From NCBI GenBank assembly GCA_037576215.1, contig JBANDB010000005.1, positions 6,386,001 through 6,450,000 of the forward strand: a DNA stretch of 64,000 nucleotides, written 5' to 3'. Both the position numbers and the translations under genes were made by a program. This DNA is from Armillaria gallica (Eukaryota; Basidiomycota; Agaricomycetes; Agaricales; Physalacriaceae). The notes beneath the pieces were generated by a model. The model was not told the DNA's origin and ran no database searches. It was given only the letters and a program-made list of their open reading frames with translations. This document shows positions 45,354 to 57,879 of this stretch, one piece after another; the first letter of the stretch is position 1, and each line of letters begins with the position of its first letter.

Positions 45354-46161
45354 ATGGCCACACTCAAATCTAATGTCATCACTAATTTTTTCTTTGAAAA
45401 GCCTGGCCCTTCCTCCAACACTGATATATCTAAGACATCTGTTCCTCTCAACAAGACCCTGACAGCCCCTCCTCTACTTCTTCCATGGCCAAATGCCATG
45501 GCCTCAGTACCAGTCCCTGATCCACATATTCAGGGATCACATACACCACCTTCGCCACATGGCTCATTGCCTCAATTCTCTGATCCAGGGCTGACTTTGC
45601 TTGCATGCATTAGAGCTGGTGCTATGCTGCTGCCTAGCAAAATACCATTAGGCATGCCACAGGATTGTCTAGCAAGTTTCTCAGGTGACCCACACAGTGA
45701 GATGGAAGCAACAGGGTCAGATGATGCTTGGGAGTTTGTTCATGACATGCTTAATGCAGATTTCAAATATTGCACCACTTTAGAGAGCATTTGCCAGCTC
45801 ATTCAGTGTGGTTCCCTGGGGATCAATGGATTCTGCACCTGGATTGAAAGGTGTATTACAGATCTTGGAGTAGATGGTGTTTTGCTCAAGGGAAAATTAA
45901 CAACTACTTTAACAGCTGTGAATGAATTAACATGAGTCCATTTTCTATGAGAGGCTGTTCACAGGTTGATAAAGATTTAGTCCTAGTAGCTTGTCTGATG
46001 CTGCCTCAACAATCTCCAATAATATAACGGCAGCAAATAACACTGTGTATGAGGTGATTAACGTGGATACAACTGATATCATACCAATTGAGATCCCTGC
46101 AACTGACCTTGAGGTCGCATCTGGTCCTACTACATCATCTCTTGATCACAAGGACAAATAG
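45354..46161 (+). pseudogene. Transposon-associated hypothetical protein fragment
   Basis: Open to 45935 (193 codons), with FFFEKPGPSSNTDISKTS, LACIRAGAMLLPSKIPLG, DDAWEFVHDMLNADFKY and LGINGFCTWIERCITDLGVD. The coding look continues after a break to 46161 (YEVINVDTTDIIPIEI). The Ser/Pro/Thr-rich N-terminus and the compact helical C-terminus look like an accessory protein of a DNA transposon, but I do not recognise the family. Confidence 0.35.
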
Positions 46162-49101
46162 GAGCCTTTTTATCTGGAAGTCTCTTGCACTGCACAAAAA
46201 TTTGAGTATTTTTACTCAAAAATACATTAAAAATATACAAAGTTTCTTTTGAGTAATTTTCCTGAGAAATTAGCAAAAATATTTAGAATATTTCACCATA
46301 TTTTGCAGATTTTGTGTAAAACAGTGAAAAATTCAAAATATTTTCAGTACTTTTTTCAGAAAAGAAACTGTAAAGAAATTTTGAATATTTTCTCTGTTTT
46401 CATAAGTACAAAAACATTGGCTTTTGTCCAGTGTTGCCATGGCTACATGCTAGAGTTTCCAGACAGTCACTCATGGCTATGCACTTTGCATTCTTCACAG
46501 AAACAGAAGAGAGCAGATTTCATGCCAGCCCAGAGTTCAATGGACCATATATTTGTGATGAATTTGATCTGGTAATTGTCATGTTGGAGCTCTTGACATA
46601 TAGCTGTCTGGGTGTGACTTGAAGGTAAGATTTGGCATTGTTTACTGCTTCTCACTGTGGCTTATATCTCTCAAAGTATCATCTCTCATGTTGAAGGCTT
46701 CTTGAAAAGCCTGCTAATGAGTGGTTCTGTGATGATGATTGCAAAAGATATGCCAGTTTTTGAGTTTCATGGAGACAGCATTGATTAAAGTAGTGTAGCT
46801 GTAGATTTATCTTCCCAAAATGGATATATTACTACCCAATTAGAAAAGAGGGGGAGGGGAGGTGGTCACCTTAAACACAAAAATGTATGCCATGTATCTT
46901 TTTTGAATCCCACCACCCTCTTGTCTGAATCTGACAACACAGCACAGAGGTCTTAAAACATCTCAGCCCACAGCTCAGCCAAGGTATCCTTTGTGTAGAA
47001 CCTAAAGTGATGGAAGATACTCCTGAATCTTTTAATGAACATTATGATCACATCCTGAACAGTTGCTAGAAAGCAAGAGAAGAACTGTTTCCTGTCATTT
47101 ACAAAGCATATTTATCCTCAGATGCTGGTTCACTTGGATTGACCTTCTCAATGACAACTAAGACATCATTTATATGCTCTGCAGTTCATTGCAAGTAGTC
47201 ATGAGCTACTTGATCATGTTGAGTAATACACTGTCAGATCAGTTCCTGGACTGAGAGACAATTAAGATAAGAAGGAAAGGACATGTGGCAGAGGCATTGC
47301 CAAGCCACAGCAGGTGATGTGTCATGCTGGCACATGATGCATGTCCTGGAAAATGCGACTTGTACACCTAGATGCCAGTGATGCATGTGCACCAATGGAC
47401 CTATTTATAGACTAGTTAGTATGTATAAAAGACTGAGAAATGAATACAGAAACACCTTCCTGACTCTATCAGTTTTTGAAATGTAAGCATGACTGTATCT
47501 GCAAGTGTTCCCACCATCACAAGATCTTTAGGATATTGTGATAAACCATTTATTTTCTGTTTCAACAACCATATTAGTTACCAGCAGCCACCAATGCCCA
47601 TACTGTCTGCACCATGAATCAATTAATCAAGTTATACATGCAGCAACTGAGCTCTCTGAAACCACAATCACAGATCCCTTATGAATCACATGATAGCATT
47701 GGTGCTGACACCCCTGAACTTAAGTTATTGTATGACAAATTGTTACACAGTAATTTCTAGTCACAATTGAATTCTCATGATAACACATGTCTTGTCCATA
47801 CCCATTTCCTGACAAGGATTGGGTGGACTGCTGCTAAGGCTGCTCAGATTTTTATTGGTGCTTGCATGAGACCAAGTGGTCAGTACTAGTGTCCACGTAG
47901 CTTCCATTTTGCTCATGCATCACTTGTTGCTAGGGTATCATCCTGTGTATGCTGTCTCAGCCTTATTCCACTCATCCACTTTCTTAACATTATTTTCTCT
48001 GTAGACTTTATTACACTGACTGACAGCTGAGCAACATCATTATTGAGGGTCTAAAACAAAGGAAAGTTGTGCAATGACTCAGATAGAGTGATCTTATTCA
48101 CAGATTCCATCATTATTCTGAATTTGAAAATGTCAAGCAGTGAATGCCTCTTTGGGTTCTGATATCGGATTTGCTTCTGCAGAGGCTTTCTCAGCAGGAA
48201 CAGTGACTGAATTGCAATACATAGTATGCATGCCAGAATTTAGACAATCATAAGATGACAAACCCAGTATCTCTTGAGCTGCATAGCATGTGACTGCTGA
48301 ATTATCTGCCACCAAGTTGAACTTGACACAGTTGGTACTAATAGGACTTGCTTTCTCATGTATTTCTAGGGTAAGTATAGTAATCAACTAGTCTTCTGTA
48401 TGCCATCACTCCTTTGTACACCATCTAGAACATCATTTCTCTGGTATTCTTAGGTGATCTTGGTGCTTAAAATTCAGTATAAAATCCATGCTTCAAATTG
48501 AGATACTTTTTAAGGCTGTACATGCATTCTGTGAATTGTGGTGGGCCTCTGAAGTCATGACTTGGAACATACACCACCAACCTTGCGAGAGGTCAAGGAG
48601 AGCTCAGAGCGAACTTGTTTTGATGAGTTTGTGCCGATGTCACTTTGATGGTGCTACAACTTCATTGCTACTGTTGGAGGCCTATCATTTCCACTTCATC
48701 CTGATGCTCAACGTCAAACTGATGTCAAACTTCAGCTTAAAAAAACCTCATGTCTCCCGTCACAGTGTTTCACATAGTACATAGCATTCGTGTCATGTAG
48801 TACATTATTTCAGGCTCAATTTCTATGTCAATATACCTTTCATTAAGACCTCAATTCGACCACAGGCATGCCTTCAGGAACACCCATCTTTGATTGTAAG
48901 TGTCGACCTGGGTGATCTCATTTTGATCTCATCAGGAATGCAAAATGGCCTCAATCTTACCATTCACATGGATCATTCATATTCACACCTGACCCGGTAG
49001 AGCATTAGAAAGTGCTTCAGTGGTAGATATATTCAATCGATGTACAGCTACTGATATAGCTTGATTTTGTAATTGCTTCATAAACCAGAAAAAATCGCTT
49101 G
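46162..49101. other. CpG-depleted DNA, coding relics only
   Basis: AT-rich with AATATTTT runs at 46200-46420. A weak coding relic begins at 47613 (MNQLIKLYMQQLSSLKP) but soon breaks. A minus frame at 48133-48387 and a plus frame at 48488-48784 have no recognised similarity. A G-rich CACCTTAAA block lies at 46846-46898. Confidence 0.4.
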
Positions 49102-50518
49102 CTAATCCTCGCCATCACCATTGATGCTTTCCTCCTCATTGTTGTCATCTTGGTCACAAGTATGCTTGACCCCATGCGAGTTTGGTTTGATACGTGGTGC
49201 AAGATCATTGATGGTTCAGACCCAATTATCTGTGGAGCTATCGAGTTCTCCAGAGGAGAAGCCAGACACAGCTGGATCTCCATACTTCTTGATATTGTCC
49301 TTGTAGCAGATATCTAAAGCACTATGTCTCCCTTCAATGCATTGTCTGGAATGAGTGGATCTGTACTTACATAACGAATTTGAGATCTCCTTCTGCACGC
49401 AGTTTCTCCAGGCCTACATCGACATTTGGCCAAAAGTCTTGAGCTTCATGATTCCCATGAACGACATGCCAGCGCTAAAATGAAATAGATATGAATGGGT
49501 AGTACATTTTGAATGAAATTTGAGCTTACAATGTATGCGACTCGCATATAGAACGCGACTGTTGCTGGAAAAGGATAGGTCCCAATAATGGCCACTGCGA
49601 GAGCACCAATATTTCTGATCTTCTTCGAGTACCTGGACTTCTTGACAGACTCCTGGATCTATAGACAACATGAAGGTTCATCGATAACAGAGTAGAGAAT
49701 CCTGCATACCTTCTTCTTGATCCAATTACGAGCAACAGAGAGCTGCCAGCTAATTTCTGAAACCAGCACTCTTGTAGAAATTAGATCGTCACTTGAGGGA
49801 AGATCTTTCACATGATTCATCCGAAGTGCAGTCTAAAAAAGTATTTCAGTAATAGTAGGGCCGTCAACGTGCAAGAAAGTATACAAGGATGTATTTCTCG
49901 CAGTCACTGGCATAGGATGTGATGGTTGATGAGCAAATGAGGGCCTTTGAATAGTTGATAAGGGTTTTCTACACAATGTAGAAGTTCAGAGAGCACCACG
50001 GTAGGATGCCATGATGCCATGGAAGAAACACATAGAATACACACCTTGAGCTCGTCTGTGACCTTCCAGTGTTCTACACCATCAGCGATAATGTGATTCA
50101 TTAAATCCCATGTTTGTAAAAGTGTCACCATGAACATGAGCTCAGGCTCTCCAGGAATTGATGTCTGATTCAAGGATTAGAAGCAGGAGGCTAAGGCAAT
50201 GAACAGACGTACTTTTGAAAACTCCAAGAAATCTCCCAACGACTGGTGTGAGAGCTTCTTCTTCTTGATAACTCGCGGGCCAAGATGTTCAAGTGGCATG
50301 AGTGGAACCATGGTAGTTGGCATGGTGGCGGATGTATCTTCTGGGTCTCCAGTAGCGTTGAGGTCATCCAAGTCATCCTCGGTAGTGGCAGCCAAACATG
50401 CTGCCTCCTGGGCATTGACAACGAGAGATGCACGTTGCAAGAATGACAATGAGGGATCATTGTCAGCTGTGAGAATTGCTGGATCAAGTGGGGGTGGAGC
50501 AGGAGGGGGAGAAGACAT
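49102..50518 (-). pseudogene. Transposon-associated protein, divergent partner of the Plavaka-like gene
   Basis: Six exons on the minus strand can be joined in frame: 50213-50518, 50045-50164, 49710-49832, 49530-49658, 49371-49474 and 49102-49321, with GT-AG introns. The N-terminus is Pro- and Asp-rich (MSSPPPAPPPLDPAIL). A basic segment, RVIKKKKLSHQSLGDFLEFS, is followed by a helical core (DLMNHIIADGVEHWKVTDEL, WQLSVARNWIKKK) and RWHVVHGNHEAQDFWPNVD. The last exon has one in-frame TGA at 49216-49218 (NWV-stop-TINDLAPRI). The expected codon there is CGA, so one CpG to TpG change made the stop. Its start is about 350 bp from that of the plus-strand gene at 50869. The function is unknown; I infer a second protein of the same element. 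Confidence 0.55.
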
Positions 50519-50868
50519 TGCAGTTGGGGTGTAGCACACGGAAAAGTACAGAGGTGAGAGTTGGGTTGTGCCTGTCCATGTTGAGGCCTTTAATAAAGAT
50601 CAAGGACAATGTTCAAGGATGACAGATGAAACTTCCCTGCCTATTTTGGGTTAATTGACACTCCGACAATGAGATCTCATGTTGATCTTGCATCAATCTT
50701 ACTTTGCCTCAATGTGTTTATTTTTTGCAATAAAATTATGACATGTCATTTAAGCAAAGGATTATTTTCCTTTATTCTAAAAGCTCCTTCTCACTCACAA
50801 GACTCATTCATGGCTCCACTGGCTCAACCACTCCCTCTTGGTGCATCTGACTTAGTCCTTAGTATCTC

Positions 50869-53800
50869 ATGAGGGTTCTATCATTCTGTACAGGGATTGA
50901 AGAGAGTGACGATAAGAGAAAAGTCCATTGCACTGCTTGTAAAGATGAAGATCCTACTGGCTTTGGTCAATGGATCAACCGCAAATCGCTCAAGAAGCAT
51001 CTTGATTCTCCATCTCATCATAACCATGTCTTTCATCGCGAAGCAAGACACCGAGAGCAAGAGGTGTTGAAAATTCGTCAAAAGCACACATATGGTGTAC
51101 CCGGAATATGTCTGGATAATGACATTCAAGATCCTATGCCCAAGCCGATCCACAGTCTTTTTCATGATGCTGAGATGACACAGTTACCGAGCAACTCAAT
51201 AACTGATCCAATGCCAATCTATGATGCAGAAGACATGATTCCACAGCTACTCGGACCCAAAAACCATACTTGTTCACCAGAAGAAGAATGCGAACAACTC
51301 CATAATCAGTATCTCTCTCTTCTTCAAAAGGCTCTTGATTACCAAGGAGATAACTCCCTGGACTTGGAGAATGAAACTGAAATGGCTGAAGCGTACTTGT
51401 CTGATGAACTTCAAGCTCTCAGTATGTCAATTTTGGTGCTATTATGCCTTATAACCAAACCATGACGTTGCTCTCAGATTTAGGCATGGGTATCACTTTG
51501 GATAATGATGATAATCATGCCAATAGTGTTACAGAGGACTGTAACAATGATATAGCTATCTTGTCTCACAATGAGCATTATGCACCATATCCTAACAAAA
51601 CCATATGTTTTTCAGTTTCTATCCCTCTTCTGAAGGTTAAAATACATCCAGACCCTTCTTCTTGATATTCTCGACAATCTACCATGTCTTAGAATGTCTG
51701 GTAGCCATATACAGATGGTTCTCTGGCTTCTTAAAGAGCTCAGTGTTCGGAATGTGCCAACTTTCAAAGCATTTTGGAAATTCCAAGCTGTATTGCGAGA
51801 TATGTGTGGAAGCGAGCCAAAACTTCATACTTCCAGTCTTGGAAATCATTTCTATGTCAATGATATACGCGAGACAATTGCCAGGGTACCTTTTTATTGA
51901 TTTGCTACAACACATTTGAGAAAGCTAATTATTTTCTTCAGGACTTTGCCAATCCTGAGGTAGTCTCGCATCTGCATCTCTATCCTGAGGAGACAGAAGG
52001 ACCTATCTCTGAGGTGTGGCAGGCTGAGTGGTGGAAGGAGTTTACACCATCTCAATTGACCCCAATGTTTTCATGAGGACTATGCCATTTCTATATCGAG
52101 GAGCTTTCACAGCTTAAAGATGGAACCTATGTTATCCCTCACTGTTGGATTGTACGGAAGAAGGAATTGCACGCAGATTGTTCAGTGGTTATTTGGACAG
52201 CGGTACGTTATATTAGACTATGAGTCTGAGAGTCTGAGTTACAAGCTGATGTTTGACCTGACCTAGAATGGATGGCATCTGACTGAAACCAAGTGGGCCA
52301 TTCCTGCCTCTGAGTTTGAATGGGATTACTTTGATATTTGTGCATGTATGGGAGACTCGCAGCCATTGAAATGGACAGGTATGTTAACATCTGGTTCCGA
52401 CTGCAGTAGTAAGCTGATGCACCACCTTCTCCTGACTGCATACAGATAGTAGCCATGTGTCTGACATGCCAAACCAGTTACGCAAACTCGTTGGTGAAGA
52501 TGAGGATCTGTATGTTGTGATGGTTCCACTCTGGTGCAACGATGTTTCAGGAAACAAATCAAAACAGTACAACAAGCATATTAACATCTATGCTTCAAAT
52601 GGATGTCTTCCTGGTCGCCTCCTTCAGCAAGAGTATTTTGTATGCTTTGTGGCTACTTCACCTCATGCTTCATCTCCAGAGCAATTTGCAGCACTGCAGG
52701 ATCATGTTAAGTTCATGCTTTTCTGCCTGATTATTCATTCTGTATTCTGATTTGAAACTTTTCAATTCAATAGCGCAACTGAGAAAGAGCCTATTAGATG
52801 CTTCAATGCTCATACCAAACGGAAATGTGGTGTCATTCTGCATGTTCCGAGTCTGCCTGCTGATAACCCACAGCAATCTGAGGAGGCCAGCCATATGGGT
52901 GGAAACGCAAATTGTGGCTGTCATAAATGCCAATAGGGTGGTCCACATGAATATACCGAATCTGATCATAGTTACCACTCAGCACATTATGTGAGCGAAA
53001 TTTTAATTCTGGATTCGTCAGTGTTTAATACCAAAGCTGATGTTCTATTAAGGCTGGCATTGCTCGAAGCGCTCAGGAGATCAAGGATACTCTGGAGAAA
53101 CAGTTACGGCAGGCAATGTTTGGGATTGACAAGTGTGTTGAAGAGATGCAAACGGCCACTGGAACCAAAGATAAGGTCACACAATACTGGATTGAACAGC
53201 TACTCTCGAAGGCAAAGTCAATGTGAAATGACAATCCCAATCTTACACCAGAAGAGATTGTGAATGATCTGCAAAAATGGCTGGATGATCAGCCAGGGGA
53301 TAAAATGAATCCGCTCTTGGATATTGCAGGTATGACATTATACTCCTCTTTACAGTCAGGGTTTATCCTTCTGACTCAGAAATTGAAGGTCTCGATCCCT
53401 CTCAAGATATGCCTGTCAAGATTCTGCATACTATCCTGCTAGGTGTCATAAAATATGTATGGCATCATCTCAATACCCAGCAGTGGTCTGATCATGACCG
53501 AGAACTATTTGCTATCTGCCTCCAGTCAACTGACATCAAAGGACTTACCGTTCCACCAATACAAGCATCCTACATGACACAGTATCAGAATAATCTCATC
53601 GGAAAGCACTTTAAGACCCTCATGCAAACGATGGTCTTTCATGTTCATGACATCACAACTCCTGCGCAATTTGCTCTCATCAGAGCAGTTGGTGCTTTGG
53701 GTGCCCTTCTCTGGATTCCTGAAATCAATAACATGGACCAGTTTCTTGTGAGTCTCAAATTCACCAGTTGCTCTGCAAATTGATTATTAAACAGGATGAC

Positions 53801-55291
53801 CTCGAAATTCTCATTGGAAATGTCTTAGATGCATTTGGCGATGTTGAACCATCGCGGATCCTTGTCAAGATAAAGCTCCATCTTCTCCCTCATTTGATAA
53901 ACGACATCCATCGATTCAGGCCTGGTATTTGTAACTCAACTGAGGTTTTCAAAGGATTTAACACGGTTTTTTGTCTATGCTCTATTTTCAGCAATCGTCA
54001 GGCTCCAAGTCATGATATTGCTCGCAAATTTGCATCTATGGATGGGGTCAAGCATCTGCTGAGTGGAGGATATTACTGGTCAGAAAGCAAGAACAATTGG
54101 GTACAAGCTGGAGAATTGGTGTTAAAGATTCTGCATTCCGTGCGGATCATTCAGCATCACTTAGGCTGGGTACCTCCCTCTAAGATTCAGCCTGGTACTA
54201 TACTTATTATCTTTTATCATTCATCTATTCACTACTTCCAAGGTATCATCCATCCAAAATCAAAGAGAAAATATCTGTCTCTGCGCTGGGACTCAACACA
54301 TGCATCAGCATATCCATTTTGTCACCTCCTCCATGAGTCATCGGACATTGTTATACCATCTCCAGACAGTCTATGGAGACCTGGTGAATCTGTTCAAGCA
54401 GTAAATGGAGACCGAGTTATACTGGGATCATGGGTATTTGTGCAGGATCTTATAGTAAGAAAACACATCTTTGAACCAGGTCTTCTTCAACTCACATCAT
54501 GCTCTGTAGGGAAAAATCATAACTGGACATATCTGCGAGCTCCTTGTGAACAAGGATGACAAGTCAGAACCTAATGCAAAACCATCAACTTGGGATCAGC
54601 TTGCAACTATTGAAACATTTGTCTGTGGGAACACGCTGCATCCAGATTATGGGTTCCCGATTCTTTGACACCCAACTGGCCCTGAAATTTTGGATGGTAT
54701 GCTCTCATACACTGTCGTCAATCCAGATGTAAGTGGTTGCTGGTTCCTTTTCCAGGCTCTAGAAGTATCTCAATGCCTTATTCACAGAGAATTCTTTTTG
54801 TATTCTCTGCTCAGCACGACTGTTGCCTAGCGCAGTGTATGCCTTCTTCACTGAAGGCCCAAGTACAAGAATGACAGATCACAGATCTAGTTGATAATCA
54901 TATTTCTCATTCTGACGACGATAATTTTGTTATCAACATGTGTGGTCTTCATAATGCCATGGAGCTATGGCGATTCCTTCCTTGACATCTTATTCAACCG
55001 GTCCCTATGTATATGGATTGACAAAGGCATCACCATGAAGTTGCAATACGACTGCGAGAGAGCCAGACTGTGAAGCGAAAGAAGACCAGCGAGAGAAGGA
55101 AAGCTACAAATGCTGCCAAAAAAGTGAAGAAACTTATGGCAGCCAGGGATCGGGACCAAGGATTAACAGATGAAGAGCCTGATGAAATCGAGCATGAAGA
55201 TGCTGAGATGTCAGAAGAAGAAAGCATGTTACAACCGGAAGAGCAGGCTAAGAAGCGTAAGCATAGAGGAGATTTAACCCAGTCAGCTTGA
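50869..55291 (+). pseudogene. Plavaka-like (CACTA-related) transposase-type protein
   Basis: A large multi-exon gene of the family found in hundreds of copies in polypore genomes. In order it has: a zinc-knuckle-like start (VHCTACKDEDPTGFGQW, then KKHLDSPSHH); VLWLLKELSVRNVPTFKAF; DFANPEVVSHLHLYPEE; EDLYVVMVPLWCNDVSGNKS; HINIYASNGCLPGRLLQQEY; SEEASHMGGNANCGCHKCQ; CVEEMQTATGTKDKVTQYW; WLDDQPGDKMNPLLDIAG; LLGVIKYVWHHLNTQQWSD; NLIGKHFKTLMQTMVFHVHD; GVKHLLSGGYYWSE; and a basic C-terminus (VKRKKTSERRKATNAAKKV). Many introns are still recognisable. Stops (for example TGA at about 52075 and TAG in CHKCQ) show it is dead. The exact start is uncertain, since an upstream ATG at 50811 could join by a short intron. 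Confidence 0.7.
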
Positions 55292-55499
55292 GTGTATTCA
55301 TTTATGATCCTAAATACATTCAAGACACACAATACTTCATATATATATCCAATGCTAAACGGAAGGATAGCTGTCTTCACTTGCATTCTGAGAGCAGCAA
55401 GAATGACGTCTGTGTTTAACAAAGCCAGAAGGAGCCTATAGGTTCCGGAATTCAGTATCAAGTCAAGAAAAGCACAGATAATATGATGTATGCACCATA

Positions 55500-56274
55500 T
55501 GTGGATCAAAAATGCCCTCGATAGCTGAGTATGACCATTTGACTGATGTGATGGAATTTGCAGTCGCAGCTGAATTGGTGGTTACTTGTACCTTTACTTT
55601 TGCAATTTTGGTAAGCCGTGCTACCTCGGCCCTTTGAAGTGCTTGTGCTTCAGAATATTTAGCATGGGCCTGGCGACATGAAGAATATTCAGAGAGAAAG
55701 AAGACATGTAAGAAAGAAATAACGCACTGCCAAGACTCCCTGATTCAACGTCAAAAAGTCATCCTGTGAGTCAAGGATAAGATCTCCATCTTCCACTCCA
55801 AATCGATCATGCTGCACTTCAAGAAAGTCACAGCGAAACCAAGCGTATGAGGGAGTAGGCCACCTGAACTTTCCTGTACGCTGCTTCACTGGAGTTCCAA
55901 CAAGCCCAACCTCACAAGCACGGTTCCATTCGCCTGGGTTTTTGATTCACTTTGTGTAGTACAGGTCACAAGTCTGGCTTTCAGAGTCATCAATGGAATG
56001 GTCAGGGCTTTGGTCCGAGTCGTCGTCCGAATCAGCGGCTGGTGTGCTTGTGTTTGAGCATGCAAGAGTCACAATGTTTTCTGAAGGTTGAGTCGGCACT
56101 GCAATTTTCAGGATCACTGTCTAAACACGAAGATGAGTTTAACCGTTGATGCTATATAGATTAGGATGAGAATTCACTGACATACTCCCCAGGACTTAAT
56201 CCACTGATGTTGACAGTGACATTACTGCCACTTGCGGTGACTCCAGGTTGATTGCTCGAGACGTTGACAGACAT
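55500..56274 (-). pseudogene. Hypothetical gene downstream of the Plavaka-like gene
   Basis: The minus strand begins MSVNVSSNQPGVTASGSNVT and continues VNISGLSPGEY. A GT-AG intron leads to TVILKIAVPTQPSENIVTLA and an acidic Ser/Asp stretch (PADSDDDSDQSPDH). After another break come GEWNRACEVGLVGTPVKQRT, RFGVEDGDLILDSQDDFLTL, and an alanine-rich helix (HAKYSEAQALQRAEVARL). It is convergent with the Plavaka-like gene and may belong to the same element. A stop or a very short intron lies at about 55945. No family recognised. Confidence 0.4.
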
Positions 56275-57699
56275 GATGGGTGCATGAGAGAAAGCAGAGT
56301 GAAGCACCAACAGAAACCGTACATTGCCAGAGCTTGCCCAATGACATCAGACTGGAGTCGAGCAAGTAGAGTGAGAACAATGTCGTTAAAACGTCAACTA
56401 GATGTAATGCTGCTGTTGGTGTGACATCACAGCTGGTTTGTCACTCTGACGTCAAACATGGCTTATTCTTAAGTAAGTACAAAATCGTCTATTGACATCC
56501 AGACTGCTATCTCTAGCTGACATCTTGTCAGGTTGGTGGTGTATTATATAAGACCATTCTTTTGTACACCTATAAATCATTCACTGTGCCTCAGAATGCT
56601 ATTCTAAAATTGTGAAAATATTCATATAGCATATACAGCAATATAGAAAACTTTTATGCCAGACAGAATTATCAGGAACAATCAATGAGGAATACAAAAT
56701 TCAATATTAAGGTTTGATGTACAGAAGACCAGTTGATAACTGTACTAGGCAGTATTTCAGCTATATCACATGTAAGTTCCAGGTCTGTTTGATATGCTGT
56801 GAATACCTGGGCATATTGTCTCCTCTACATCTCATGGGTGATTTAGCTGTCAAATCAGGATATAAAATACTTGGTGCATACTTTCATAAGGTAGAGTATT
56901 GCAAGTTATGATTATAAGAGAAGTTTTTCTTATTGTTGAGGAAATTTCAGGAGAACTTCAATAAATTGAAAAAGAATCACAAAATGAAACACTCCAGCAG
57001 AACAAATCTTCTAGCCCTCCCTCATTTTTGGTCACTCTTCAAACTGAGAAATCAAATTCCAGATACTGCCCATGACCCTCATGGCTGACACAATAGTATA
57101 ATGTCAAAGGGCCAGGTCCAGCTCCCTCCATGATGCACAAGGCATTACTGGACCATCAAGCTGGTACACCAGGTTGATCAGTCAGTCAGCTTCAAGGGGT
57201 TTTGAAAAAAATACCATATCAATTTTTTTTCTACACTAATTAGCTCAAACATGCATGAAAAAGCAATAATTGATAAAAGATTGAGATCTCACTGATAATA
57301 TCAGCTCTGTAATTCTGTTGAACATTATCTCTGTGATACAGATGATGAAAGGATAGTTATTTGAGCTTGCTGATGAGGCAGATTTGGCATTCCGACAAGA
57401 TCCAGCCAGGAGAGACTGGTTACAACCAGTAACTGCTGCTAACTGGGTGGCAGTGTGCTTACCAATACTGTATCACTGCTGAGGCCAGTACTGTTTTCAA
57501 TTGTACTATTAAAATATAATGCATAATGCAGGGCCAGTTGTGTTTCTCAAAAGTGTATGTGTAACATGTAATGTGGTGGTCAGTTTCAAGTTAGAAAGTG
57601 TTATATACATAAATTTCAAAAAAAACAAAAAAACTAAATAAAAAAAAACTAATTAAATTAGAAAAAATCTGTCTAAGGCCCATTCTCATCTCATCTTCA
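56275..57699. other. AT-rich DNA without genes
   Basis: Nothing coding recognised. A low-complexity A-rich tract with (A)n(CA) and (A)nCTAATT runs occupies about 57617-57667. Confidence 0.45.
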
Positions 57700-57879
57700 T
57701 TGCTCTCACTGACATTGATGAACTCATTTGTGTCAATTTTATTGCCCTCCTTAGTATATGCCCAAATACCCTCTTCTGATGAAGCTACTGGAATCAGCTC
57801 ATCATCCCTTCTCTCGACTGCATTAGATTGTAAGGTATGCTTATTCCTTCCAAAAGTGATCTCAATTCCCAGCTCCTCT

